The translations under genes and the position numbers were made by a program. Positions 10,204 to 21,650 of a stretch of 64,000 bases of DNA are shown here, one piece after another (position 1 is the stretch's first letter; every line of letters begins with the position of its first letter). The stretch is from assembly GCA_010094045.1 (NCBI GenBank), contig ML986580.1, positions 450,059-514,058 on the forward strand. Direction: 5' to 3'. The notes beneath the pieces were generated by a model. The model made no database searches and was not told the DNA's origin. It saw nothing but the letters and a program-made list of their open reading frames with translations. The stretch comes from Lojkania enalia (taxonomy: Eukaryota; Ascomycota; Dothideomycetes; Pleosporales).

Positions 10204-10700
10204 CTATTGCTCGAACCCATTCTTCTCCCTCTTTGCCCTTCCTTTCTCCGCTAGGTTCTCATTATGCATCACATGCCCTGCCTTTTCCATCAACTTGCCC
10301 ATCGTCGAATCTAGCACCCATTAGCAAAAGGCCACTGAGAGAGAGAGAAGCGTTGACTCCAACCAATGAATATGCAAAACATACCATGGCTATCCCCAAA
10401 ACCTCCCGTCTTGTTCCCATATCCAGCTCCGCCTGTGCTCCCACTGCCGTGCTTTCTGTGTCCTGAATATGGATCCGTGTTCTGGTGGCTTCCGAATCTG
10501 AACTCTGAGTTATCGGTTACCTCGGGATCAGCGCTGCTCTTGTTTCCGAAGCCCGCGCCGCTGGTAGCGCCTGAGCCATATGTTTCATGTCCACCGGTGT
10601 ATGGGTTAGAGTCTAAGCGGCCGTAGCGGGTGTTGGAGTGATGCTCTTTGAGATCGTCGGCCGCGACTTCAGAATTTGTCCTGTTACCGTAGCCTGCCAT
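10204..10700 (-). CDS. Glycine-rich dehydrin-like stress protein, 140 aa
   Basis: Exons 10700-10385 and 10310-10204 (intron 10384-10311, 74 nt). The protein is hydrophilic, built of Gly/Asn/His-rich segments with two related blocks, SGAGFGNKSS and GGAGYGNKTG, each preceded by a DPY-type or NPY-type turn. The C-terminal exon encodes STMGKLMEKAGHVMHNENL followed by a basic end, a pattern I recall from small fungal stress proteins. No membrane or signal segment. A role in desiccation, oxidative or osmotic tolerance is inferred from composition and family resemblance (DprA-like dehydrins), not from a catalytic motif. Confidence 0.7.
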
Positions 10701-11463
10701 GTTGGGGTGAATTATTAGACTTGTGAAGAATATGGAAGTTGTTCGAGGGCCGTTAGGTCGTAGTTGATGTGGATGTCAAATTAAGAGTTAAGAATGGTTG
10801 CAACGTAGCAATGGAGATGAGCTCTTTATCTACCGAGACATTTTATCATAGGTCATAGGGCGTAAAAGATCTAACGAGAATAGAAATTGGCTTCAAATTC
10901 AATCAAGCCATGCCGTCACTGTGCTTGAGAATGTTAGTGTGCCGCGTAGATCGACGGCGAACGATGACCTCTGGGAGTGTGGGGATGTGGGCTATCCGCA
11001 AGGGGTGCGTCAGCTCTAGAACGTCGAACTAGGCATCATAAACAATCAGGGTCCAAGAAAGATAAGCACCAAACTGATCATTGAAATAGTCAGCGTACAG
11101 GGCTTGTGGGCTAGATGCAGGTTGAGGAAGGCAGAGCTTAGCAGTGAAGGTCTCACGTAGGTTGTTCATCGTATTAATGTTGAACAGAAAATAGTCGACC
11201 ATTTGTTCTTAGCTGGATGTTTAAATGCGTATATTAGGGTTGTGATTTAGAAAAGATGTTCGGTCCTGATAGAGGTAAGCCGCCTGCCGATCCCGATAAG
11301 GAAGTCGGACTTGCGTCACAGGCTCTCCCCACGCTTTTAAATTTCGGGTATCCCACTGAAAATCAACGCGATGATGAATGCTTCCAACGTCAAGGCACGA
11401 TATACGCCCAAAAAAAAAAAAAAAAAAATTCCAATATGAGAGTCTGATCAGTGGCGTTTGACT
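10701..11463. other. Intergenic with a poly-A tract
   Basis: Holds the promoter side of the dehydrin-like gene, the 3' side of cwc15 and a 19-base A run. No coding potential supported. Confidence 0.5.
11410..11428. repeat. Homopolymer A19
   Basis: Nineteen A in a row on the plus strand, about 35 bp beyond the cwc15 stop. It is the poly-T downstream of that minus-strand gene. Confidence 0.9.
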
Positions 11464-12491
11464 TCATCGGACGTATTTGTTCTATTACATACGGTTAGCA
11501 TTGTCAAAGGGATGTGGTAGAAAGAAGCGCATACCATGAATTTCTTGTGGAAATCTGAGCGGAGCATGTCATTGATAAATTCCTTCTTCTTGTTCTTATC
11601 CTCCGTCCCACGCGCTTGATTTTTGAATACTACGTCGTCGTCCCATCTGCCAAAGTAGCTTAGCACTGTGTCAATACCATAAAATTTTCGAAGACATACC
11701 GGCGCTTCATAGTGAAGTCACGAGGATTTAAAAGAGGATTTCCGCGTGCAATGTCGATCTCGCGCTGCTCCTGCTCTTCCGCTGCACGCTCAGCCTCCTG
11801 AGGGAGAATTAGTATCGTTTCGAAATTTGTGACGAATGATCCAGGGATCGCACCTCCTTTGCTTTGGCCTCGGCTCGTTCTTTCTTGATCTTCTCGAGCT
11901 CACGCATTAGGGCTGCGGTCTCGTCCTCTTCATCATCGTCCCTAGTCAAGATCAGCCACCTATTCTCGCTTTTGTGTTGAAAACGCACTCATCTTCGCTA
12001 CTCTCGCTACTCTCACTACTGTCATCCGCATCTACATCTCTGTACTTTTCGAGCACTTCTATTCGCCGCCTCTTCTCCATCGCCTCGTCTATGTCGGCCG
12101 CATCGTCAAGGGCTAGAGCATCAAGGGGTCGTTTCGCAGCGGACGTAGCCTCGGTAGGCCCCGGTTCCTCAACATATGTGCCATTCTTCTTTGCAAAATG
12201 TCTAGCTTCTGCCTCTAGGAGCTCTGCACGGAGGTCTCGAGTGCCTGCATCGGCGTCACCACCCTGTCCAGGCTGCCTATGAACGAATAAGCTCAAGGCG
12301 GCATCGTAATTACTCGCAATTACCCATACCTATGTTTAAGAAATGTGTATGCTGGTAAAAGCCGTTGATGGTATGCGGGACCTTTGGGTGCTTCCTTGCC
12401 GCGAGCCTATAGATCTGTTAATCGAGATTTACTTAGACGCAAGAGGAGCAAAACAAACCGGGTCGAAAGTTGGCCTGTGAGCTGTGGTCAT
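11464..12491 (-). CDS. cwc15: Spliceosome component Cwc15/Cwf15, 237 aa
   Basis: Seven exons, all in phase: 12491-12459, 12406-12330, 12276-11989, 11941-11854, 11797-11700, 11646-11535 and 11481-11464. The product starts [16 protein letters not shown], the conserved N-terminus of the family. It has an acidic/serine middle ([14 protein letters not shown]) and ends with [15 protein letters not shown] ... FHKKFMNKYVR, the invariant Cwc15 C-terminal block. It belongs to the NineTeen/Prp19-associated part of the active spliceosome in the nucleus. The length is normal for filamentous fungi. Six introns in about 1 kb is dense, and the last exon encodes only five residues plus the stop. It shares its promoter with rrp45. 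Confidence 0.93.
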
Positions 12492-12709
12492 TATTAGTGA
12501 ATAGTCTCAGAGACTAGAATAATTTGGCTGTAGAATAAGTGTAGAAGGGTTCCGCGTGATGTTGACCTTTATTCATTGTCCAAGTAAGTGAAATCGCGCC
12601 AAGCCATATGCCGGTCAATGTATTTCTCCGAGCCCCGCCATATTTTTAGGCATGCAGAGCCCGAGCAATCGACAACAACGCTACTGTCGGGCAGAGGCTG
12701 GAGGCCAAA
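12492..12709. promoter_or_regulatory. Shared bidirectional promoter of cwc15 and rrp45
   Basis: The two start codons point away from each other across 218 bp, so both RNA-processing genes must be driven from this interval. No factor site was identified by eye. Confidence 0.6.
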
Positions 12710-13701
12710 ATGCCCCGAGAAGTTGAGGTATCTGTTAACGAGCGCGCATTTATTCAGCAAGCGCTTCAGGAGAATGTCCGGTTAGATGGGCGTGCATTTG
12801 ATGCATTCCGCCCTCTGGAGCTCACTTTCGGAGATGAATATGGTGTCGCGGACGTGCAGCTAGGCAAGACAAGGTTTGTACAAACAATTGCGATTATTCC
12901 GGTAGCTTTTCTGATCCGACTTAGGGTAATTGCGCGAATATCAGTTGATGTCACAGCACCGCTGCCTGAGCGCAAGTTCGATGGTATCTTTCAGATTGTA
13001 GCTGAGTTCTCGCCTATGGCATCACCAGCGTTTGAGGTTGGCCGGTGCGTCGTCTATTTGTTCTACCACTCTATACCTTGCCAACCGCGGCTAATTACAT
13101 TTATAGGCCCACAGATGCGGAAGTAATACTATCAAGAATCCTCGAGAAAGCCATCCGTCGGTCAAATGCCCTCGATACCGAATCGCTCTGTATAATTGCA
13201 GGCCTGAAATGCTTCGCACTTCGCGCCGATGTCCATATTATCGATCACGATGGTGGTTTAATTGATGCCTCGTGTATTGCTGTCATGGCTGCGCTACAAC
13301 ACTTCCGGAGACCAGATGTGGTAGTGGAGGGGGAGAAAGCGACCATCCTGAGCGTACGGGAACGGGAGCCAATACCTCTATCGATCCTACACCAACCTTT
13401 GTGCGTAACATTCTCATGCTATGAAGATGGAGAGAGAATCTTGATTGATGCAAATTTGGCGGAGGAACAAGTACGGCAAGAAGAGGTGATTGTCACAATG
13501 AACCGGCATGGAGAGGTCTGCCAGGTTGCAAAGTACGGAGGAGCAACGGTCGAACCGCTCGCGCTCCTCAATTGCATCAATATGGCGTCACAGAAAGTTA
13601 AGGAGATAAGCAAGTTCATTCAGACGAAGCTCGAAGAGGATGCCAAGAAGAGAGATGCTGGAGGTCTGATGGCGGAACTTAGCGCGGAGAATGAGAGATG
13701 A
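12710..13701 (+). CDS. RRP45: RNA exosome core subunit Rrp45 (RNase PH-like), 292 aa
   Basis: Exons 12710-12873, 12925-13044 and 13107-13701 (introns of 51 and 62 nt). The spliced protein reads through the RNase PH fold: RLDGRAFDAFRPL near the N-terminus, then GKTRVIARISVDVTAPLPE across the first junction, DTESLCIIAGLKCFALR, and the second domain block LIDASCIAVMAALQHFRRP. This is the Rrp45 (PM/Scl-75, EXOSC9) signature. In eukaryotes the subunit is part of the catalytically inactive six-member ring that threads RNA to Rrp44/Rrp6 in nucleus and cytoplasm. The fungal length is shorter than the human protein, which has an extra acidic tail. Confidence 0.93.
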
Positions 13702-14622
13702 TGGAAGCGAGGTTGGAAGATTGTTGCTTGACAGGTCAAATCTAGCACCCGGGACACCGACCCGAAGAGCACGGCGAAGGAGTAGGATTCCTTTGCGTGC
13801 ATGCGCAGCATCGTGGTTGAGCTCTGCCGCACCGCGACAGGCGTTCTGAAGACTCCGGGCACTGCGAGAAGACGCAACCTTTCCCAAGCGGTCTTCTTGC
13901 TCATTTGAGGATCCCAGTCCCAAAGCTAGGGACGGAATCATGATTAGTACTCGACCAAGCTACGCCCTCTGAGTTGCATGTAAATGCAAATACTTCGGCA
14001 AAACCTGAGAGCAGATCTTGGAGAGTATCCTTATGAAACTGACAAGAGATGGTGGCTTGTATTATTCATCGACGCCTACTCGCTAATGCTAGCTTGTGCT
14101 TTATTACGGACCGTTTGCGGACGTGGATTCGAAATTTGAAATTCTTGTGTGCCCTGATCAGTGGTAGCACCGAGCACCCCCGATAATGGTGATAGGCTCA
14201 GACTGATGACGTGCCTTTGGATGGGTTGCTGACAGTGCAGGTGGGCGTCGAATGAGGCGCCACCAATGAAGCCTCGGCCCATGGGTATTTGCATTGTCGT
14301 GCAACAACACGAACCTCCTTCCAACAGCGACTGTGCAAGCTTCAAATTCTAGGCACTAACAATTCAGTCTTATCGGCCGAGCAGTTCGAGGTATATAAGA
14401 ATACTGCTTGGAATCCGTAGGAACCCGCATCCGAAGCTATTTGGCTATACACGCTTCAATACATCACGTCATTTGTCCCTGTATCGGTTGAAATTCCTAA
14501 ATTCGTGTAGCCTGACCTGACGTCTTTGATCTGAGAAGCCTGGTCATTCTTACTTAATAACCAAGGCTTCTCGCATCACTCAACCCACCTCAATTAACCC
14601 TTGTACACATTGCAATTCCAAA
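13702..14622. other. Intergenic, no gene seen
   Basis: Open frames on the minus strand here have no motif or sensible start. The CA-rich last 60 bases look like the leader of the DUF4336 gene. Confidence 0.5.
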
Positions 14623-15545
14623 ATGACTTCCAAACTCATCCCATCAGACCCCTCCAAGGTCATGGTCATTCGCGATATCGTACCAAACACCATCACCACA
14701 TTTTCCACACCATTTTGGAGATTTGGAAGGATAAAAGTTGGCGGTCGAGGGACAGTTGGTGAGATAAGTCCTACGCTAAGTCTTAGAGCGGATGCTAATC
14801 ATTCATAAAGTGCGTCTGCAGTCAGGAGCTCTTGCGGTCTTCTCGCCCGTCGCGCTCACGGATGATGTAAAGGAGAAAATCGCCGGCTTAGGAGAAGTCA
14901 AATACATTACCGCACTAGACATCGAGGTATGTATCTTCCTGGCAATGTTTAAATCACCCTTGAGGAATGCTCTAACCATTGCGCTTGCAGCATCACATCT
15001 TTGTCGGTCCATGGTACAAGGCATTCCCCAACGCTAAGGTTATCGGCCCTGAGGGCCTTCCGGAAAAGCGCAAGAAGCAAAACAATGAAGATGTCCCCTT
15101 TAGCCACGTCTTCAAGCCCAACCAACCCATGACCATCGACCCCGAATTTGACGCCGAGTTCGAATACGAGTACATCTACGGGCATGTGAACAAAGAACTA
15201 GTTTTCAACCACAAGCCCTCGAAGACGCTGATCGAGGCAGACTTACTATTCAATCTCCCAGCTACGGAGCAGTTCAGCAAAACGGGGGAAAACTCGACCA
15301 GCGGTATCCTGACAAAGATATTTTGTGCATTGAATGGGACGAAGGGCAATGCGCAGAAGCGGTTGATTTGGTATGGCACTAGCTCTGGGGACCGGAAAGG
15401 TTTTAGTGCTTCGATATCGAGGATTGATAAATGGGACTTCGACCGTATTATCCCCTGTCACGGTGATGTCATCGAGAACGGTGGAAAGGGCATCTTCCAG
15501 AGGATCATGGAGTGGCATCTAAATGCTGCTAAGAAGTCGGCATGA
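14623..15545 (+). CDS. DUF4336 family protein (metallo-hydrolase-like fold), 268 aa
   Basis: Exons 14623-14758, 14811-14926 and 14991-15545 (introns 52 and 64 nt). The product has the beta-rich start with VRDIVPNT-type wording (here VIRDIVPNTITTFSTPF), GALAVFSPVALTDDV, a loop HHIFVGPWYKAFPNAKVIGP, and the end block RIIPCHGDVIENGG. This order is that of DUF4336, often compared with the metallo-beta-lactamase fold because of the His-containing loops and the final CHGD motif. Substrate is unknown. No signal peptide, so it is probably cytosolic. Confidence 0.8.
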
Positions 15546-15572
15546 GCACTGCAGCGTGGATGGTTCTAATAA

Positions 15573-15620
15573 TTTTTTTTTTTTTTTTTTTTTTGGGAGG
15601 GAGGGGGGAGGGATGTGCGG
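15573..15620. repeat. T22 homopolymer followed by a G-rich run
   Basis: Twenty-two T, then a purine tract dominated by G, about 30 bp after the DUF4336 stop codon. It may help 3' end formation or be a slippage-prone microsatellite. Confidence 0.8.
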
Positions 15621-15915
15621 AGTTAAGTGTAGCAAAATGGCTGTGATACCTATTTGTTATATTCACTATCTAATATACTTGTCTGAAGCCTTGCAAAAAT
15701 ACAATTGACCACCAATAATAAAGTCTTGGGATTTGGGGTTCGGTGTTATAAAGCTGCGTGCTCTGTATGGTGTGAGCCCCCGCCTGCCGGTTTCGATCTG
15801 CCACACCAGCTGTCTCGGTCTCGGGGGTCCGCAACAACTCCGCAATCTGCACGCGAACGCGTCGCCCGCACTCCAGACCAAGTACCCGTCGTAGCGATGG
15901 GACGCACCTAATACC

Positions 15916-18736
15916 ATGGATTTTGTAAGGCATACGTGTGGCGAGATGCTGTCGCACTACTGATGTCGTACATAGTGGACGCGGTTACTCGGAGGGTCCA
16001 CGAAGAAGCAGGCAGCGGCCAACAACCCCCAACAGCGTCTGGCACGCTTCAAACAGAGATACAACCAGATCCTCCAGACATGGCAGAAGACGCGATCCTT
16101 GGCGAACGACCGCGACGCCTTGAGCAATATTCGCAGAGGCTTCCAGGCACTCACCGCAATCCTAAACGACGAATCTCGATCGCCAGCACCGCATCTCTGT
16201 TTGAGCTTTGCGGCCGCTCAACAGATTTATACCGCCATCTCGAAGATCGCCGCAACCTCGCACGACGAAGGCGTCATTAGAGATGGTGTCGCTGTTTATA
16301 GTGCCCTCATCGATAGCGAAGAGGAGGATTTTCTTGAGAACGATGTGTTCGCGGCGTCGCTGATGAACTTTATCGGTCGTACAATTGGTTCAGGCAGCAT
16401 GGGAGTTGGAGAGGATATAGAGGCAGATATAGTGGAGCTGCTATTTGGCATAGCTGCCAAGATCAGGTTGCAGCCAGAGATATTACCTGTATGGTTCACC
16501 ACGGCTGCGGCAGACACAAACGGCCGTCTTGTCAATCAAAAGGTCGACTTTGCGGGCATGACGCAGAAGGAAGACTTTCCCCTATGCTATCAACTGATCG
16601 ACCATGTGCATCATGAGGGAAGAATTGGGGACTTCGCGCGCACAGGATTGCTTTATATTTTCGAGTCTGCATCCAAATCAAAAACGTTAGAGCAGTGGAT
16701 CGTGAACAGCGACCTTCCAACGTTAATGGCTACGGGCCTTGGTGCGTTATATAGTCAACTTAGCAGGTCTGCCACTTCCTCTCACGATATTCTGCATAGC
16801 TGACATTCTCAGGAAACTTTCAATCTTACATTCGCCAAATGACCTTCCGCTAATATTGACATTCTCGGACTATTCTGAAATGCAACCGAACTCGCAAGCC
16901 GAGAGCTTCTTCTCTCCTGATTTCCAAGGCCATATGGATACTTTCCTCTCCTATCTCACATTCTGGCAGGATGTGCTAGAGCATTGTAGATCGGTCGACG
17001 TCAGACATACTTTGATTGATCATTTCCAGGTTTTATTCCTCCAGCAATTATTGTAAGTAAAACTTACAGCAGACTTTCGCACGCAGCCCAAGAACTGACA
17101 TCCACAAAGATACCCTTCCCTACTAGAATCGTCAGATGTCGATGGTGGCTCCTCGGTAGCAGTTCTCACTTACCTACGCCGTATTCTCGATGCATTAGAT
17201 CATCCCGAACTCGTACACATGATCCTCCATTACCTCCTTGCTCTCCCCGATTATGCCGTTACCTCTCCCAAAACACCACGCTCCCCCGCGGCCATTAGAC
17301 GTCGACAGTCTCTCATGCTTCTAAATGTCCCCGAAAAAGAAGACGATAGATTGAACCCATCACTTTTTAATCTGGTAGACCTTGTCTTGAGCAGTGTCGA
17401 ATCACGGAATCCCCAGACGGTTGTAGCGGCATTAAAACTCACAACAATCATACTTGGCAAAAATCATGGATACGCCCTTGGTTCAATGATCAAAATCATG
17501 GGTGTTCATCACAGAGAGCCATTACGGACAGTCGGGGCGTTGAATGTTGAATTGAGTCTATATCTAAATCTTGCTGTCAGCCTTGCGGGCGAGACCAGAG
17601 TGGATGAGGCATATGAGAACCACCTAAAAGACAAGCAGAGCATGCTAGAAAGCCATCCTTGCTCACTAAAAGCTTTGGCCCTCTCCACTTTATCTCCACA
17701 TGCTTCTAGTTACTTCGACTCCGATGCGGGGCCTCGGGACGTCGAATCGCATTACTTAATGCCTGAGGATCCACTGTTCCGTTCTCTCGTCGATCTACTT
17801 CTTCGGTTTTTGACCAACGACGTAGAAACTAACCTTGCACTCACAGAAACAATCATTAATCTTGGACTGTGCTCTCAACTCCGTTTGGACGGATGGTTAG
17901 CGGTAGATCCTTCAGAGTATCTCTTCCAAGAAGCGGATCTAGAATCGCAGGAAGGCTCGAATGATAATTTCCGAGACGTGTATAAAGCGAACAGAGCACC
18001 CAAGTGGGATTCTTCGGCAGTACCGCCTCTACTCGCATGCCTGCTATCGCTACAAGTCCAGGTAGATGCCCTTCGTGCCGATATCAAAGACTGGGATGAA
18101 CATGTCGCGAATCGGAAACAAGCATTCTCCTTTCATGAAGAGATGACCGAGGCCGCACAGTCAACACCACAAATGAAGCCTGCCCGCCCTTCTGGGGAGC
18201 TCTCATCCGGTTCATGGACCCCTCAAGTTCCGAAACACGTGCTCGAGAGCTCGACAACACCATCAAGGACACAGTCGCCTAGAGGAAGAAAGGAAGGCCT
18301 CGATGCACGAAGCACGCCGGTAGCGTCTCCGATCCCATCAAAATTAGGTGGCCAGACACTTGTTGGTTCACCGTCACGTGGCATGTCTCCGTTGCCCGCA
18401 CCTAAAGCAGGAAATCGTCAAACTACACTCATGTCTGACGTCTTTGCGAACCTCGCTGAAGTCGCCAACGCAGACGTTCTCAAGCGCCGAATACGGTTCC
18501 GGAAGCCGGATGATTCTATGATGGTGGAAGTTATGTTGTCGAAGTATCAGCCGCCGCCAAAAGAACCTTCGGATGATGCTGGTGCGGACGCGGGAGCAGA
18601 GGCCAAGGATGATATTAGGGAAGCGAGCCTGAGGCACATCATTACGAATGTGGTTATCCTGCAGGAGTTTGTTTTGGAGTTGGTGGCGCTGATGCAGGTT
18701 AGGGCTAGCCTTTTTAACGAGGTAAGGTTTGGATGA
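15916..18736 (+). CDS. FHF complex subunit FHIP (RAI16-like), 888 aa
   Basis: Exons 15916-15924, 15976-16766, 16813-17052 and 17110-18736. The first exon encodes only MDF; the second starts with WTRLLGGSTKK, giving MDFWTRLLGG, the conserved start of fungal FHIP proteins. The body is alpha-helical with the FHIP/RAI16 blocks (for example FWQDVLEHCRSVDVRHTLI). A Ser/Pro-rich low-complexity linker lies near residues 690-790, and the end VILQEFVLELVALMQVRASL closes the family domain. With Hook and FTS homologues it links early endosomes to dynein; Aspergillus FhipA is the reference. Its 3' end converges with the nickel transporter gene. Confidence 0.88.
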
Positions 18737-19061
18737 GGTAGTTTGAGAGGGTTAATTCGGTCCCTAGTATTTCGCAGAGGCCGACTGGTATGGTGCATGG
18801 CCTAAGCCGTAGTGTTGAGATAAGAAGCCGTAACTACAAGCACAGTCGAAAGAATAGCCTCCATGCGTACTATTTGGATATGAATCTTACGCGGTAACAA
18901 CCACTAGTCCGCATTACGCCGACAACACTAAGCTTTTATCAAGACAAGGCTACTTTTCCTTTCAACCAACAATAGATTAGCATTTTTTTTTTCTGAACAA
19001 ATGCAGTTCTTAGGCTATTGAGGCTGTTGTGCTAGTCCTAGGTTGCAATCATGATACCACT
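18737..19061. other. Convergent 3' region
   Basis: Holds the terminators of FHIP and the NiCoT gene. No other feature seen. Confidence 0.4.
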
Positions 19062-20521
19062 TCATCTCGCGCTAGAGCCCACAGTCGGTCCAGCGACATC
19101 CGTGGCAGACATATTAACATCTTTGACATTGACTTCTACATCGTCTCCTTTACCAGCCCTCGGCATTTCATCCAGGTCTTCGTCCTCTTCGCGATAGTCA
19201 TCCGGGCTAATGGGCAGGGGCTCGAAATTCTGGCTTCGAAGCTTCTTGCGGTCGACACGGCGACGCCAGGGCTTATACAGCAGCACGCTAAGCACGCCAC
19301 CCACAACGAAGGTCCCACAAATCGCACCGCCTATCCTCATTAGTACATCCAAGTACAACGGCTACGAAACTCAAGGGATATATATATATAAGGAACAGAC
19401 TTACCAACAATATCCCAACTCTCCCCCAGCTTCTCCACACCATCCCAAAACCGTCCATCGGGCTCGGCAACATTGAGCGCCAAATTCAAAAACTGCACCA
19501 CCCCAATAACCGTCGCAACCACGACGGTGATGATAGTCAAGACGATACTATAGTAGCAAATCGCGATCGGATCCCTCGCCAGCGTGGTGCTCGTGTACAA
19601 GCTCATCATCAGCGCGCCATCCGTCGTATCTAACAAACACATGCCCGCCGTAAATAACAATGGGAACAGCAAAATGAGCCAAATACTTGTTCCCTTCGCC
19701 GCCTGAATGCTCGAGATGCCTAGAATCGCAATCTCGGACGAAGTGTCGAAGCCGAGGCCGAAGAGCACGCCCAATGGATACATTTTCCAGGGGCGGTCAA
19801 TGAGCTTGAACATTTTCTGGAAGACGGAGAAGAGGCAGCCGCCGCCCTGGATCTTGAACTCTTGATGCTCCTCGCCGGGCGCCGAGGCGATCATTCTGCG
19901 CATTTGTAGGATGAGCTTGTAGAGGATGTAGAGGTTCATGATGCCGAGGAGGAGGAGGAAGGCGGCGGATACGCTTGTCCCAATGATGCCGCCCACGCGC
20001 GAGAAGTTATCGAATTTTTCAGAGACGGCGGCTGCAGTGCCGGCGACGACGAGCGAGGTTACGATGACGATGGTCGAGTGCCCGAGCGAGAAAAACATAC
20101 CGACTGTTACGGGCCGTTGGCCGGCGGCTATGAGACGTCGGGTCATGAGGTCGATAGCGGAGATGTGGTCGGCGTCGAGGGCGTGCCGGAGGCCGAGTGT
20201 GTAGGAGAGGACGGCAGTCGAGATTAGAGGGGTGTGGTAGTGCTATATGCTATTAGCAATTGTCCTAGTTTCGACTGAGTGTGTTTTGCAGATGGGGTGT
20301 TAAGTCGGACGTACCAAGACTATTCCCACAGCAGCCCAGACGAGTAGGTTCACGAAGATAAGAGTCACGATTATAGCTATTGCGGAGAAGGGGAGCTTGC
20401 GGAGGTAGGGGACACGGGAATGGTACGTCGAAGCCTTGTTCGAAAAATCTCTGAAGAATGAAGGTTTCCCGTCTTCTGAAGCTCTCTCTCCATCTTGGGA
20501 CGAAGGAGGCCGGTCGACCAT
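19062..20521 (-). CDS. High-affinity nickel/cobalt transporter (NiCoT family), 437 aa
   Basis: Exons 20521-20315, 20242-19405 and 19330-19062 (introns 72 and 74 nt). The signature of NiCoT permeases is present: LGLRHALDADHISAIDLMTRR (shown here as RHALDADHI), where the His/Asp residues bind the metal. Further family blocks are FFSLGHSTIV, LFGLGFDTSSEI and LDTTDGALM. About eight membrane segments alternate with a large cytosolic loop containing CLFSVFQKMFK. The hydrophilic C-terminal tail is acidic. It imports Ni2+ (and Co2+) across the plasma membrane, in fungi mainly to supply urease. I chose the ATG at 20521, giving MVDRPPSSQDG; the frame continues to 20632 without better evidence. Confidence 0.9.
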
Positions 20522-21130
20522 TCTGAACACTAGAAACGAGAGGTGTAGCGAAGCTTGCCGCACTTGGTATCTCGAGACGGGAGGTTGAAGGAGGGAAAGA
20601 CAGAGGGATGCTCTAGCAGAACAGCCAGACACCTAATTAAAGAAAAGCAACAACTGCAAAATGCAGGAGCAGCCGAAGGATATATGAATCAGACTTGGCT
20701 GGCGCGCATAGTGGGGTTGAACCAGCTGCCATGCCACTAAAGTTATCGTTATCAGATGCTCCCTTGCATTGGCGCGGGGTAATTGGCTTCCGTGATGTTC
20801 ATATGACAGCGGGGGATTACCAAACGCCGACCACTTAGATAATTCAAGCTAAACACATCGCAACGGCCTGATATCCTGATGCTGCAGACAGAGTGAATTA
20901 GGAAGATACTACTCATTTCTGAGTGTAATTGCCGTATCTCTAATATGTTGCAACAGTATTCCACATAAATTATTGTTCCTAAAAGTACAATCTTGGTTCT
21001 AAGACCTCAGAATCTTGCAACCGTCGCACAGAAACCTTATTGTAGTTACTACACGAATTTTTTTTAAACATTTTTTCCTTACCCTCTGCCCTTGAGACTC
21101 GATAAAATAATAGCCCCCTCCTACTGCCAC
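20522..21130. other. Intergenic, start of the decayed region
   Basis: Promoter of the nickel transporter at the left. The rest is AT-rich with stops in every frame. Confidence 0.4.
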
Positions 21131-21650
21131 GCCTAAGTGCTGTCGTTATCGATGTTGCTGAACCTAGCCGTAATTGTTACCGTTGCTGGCTCCACAACCC
21201 ATATCATACATCTCTTAATGCAAGGACTCTTCTATGTAAGGCTTCTGGGCATAGAAATAAGTACCCCGATATTGAGATTTGGCGTTTCTGAATACTTCCG
21301 TATAAGGATCTTCCCCATAAGCTACTGCTTCATACAGCGAATCTTCGTGTGTTGGAGCCTCATACGGAGAGCCCTCAGAAGATGGTTCCACATGTGGGAA
21401 TTGATACGCCTCGAGGGGATATTGGACCATCGACTTCTGCTTAGCTTGTTAACTATTTCGGAAGGGCGTTGCTTCGTTTCCAATTATATCATTGGAGTTA
21501 GATAATAAGCCCTGCTCCCTTATACTAAATTGCTCGTTATCCTGGTAATACCCATAATTATGGCCACCGGTCTCGTCAGGATACGAGAGCCCTGAATACA
21601 GCAAATCCTCTGACAGGTTGAGCCTGGAAACTTCCAGATGATCAACCACT
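21131..21650 (-). pseudogene. Possible C-terminal remnant of the NLR-type pseudogene
   Basis: Minus-strand frames 21430-21215 and 21649-21449 have acidic, tyrosine-rich sequence with a repeated turn (SPYEAPTHEDSLYEA, EDPYTEVF). They sit downstream, in transcription order, of the NACHT remnant and may be its ruined C-terminal repeats or tail. Stops separate the pieces. Confidence 0.3.

Noticed and set aside
13588..13941. Minus-strand frames over the rrp45 3' end
   Set aside because: Mostly antisense of a confident exon and without motif.
18084..18637. Minus-strand frames opposite the FHIP gene
   Set aside because: Antisense shadows of the Ser/Pro-rich linker of FHIP.
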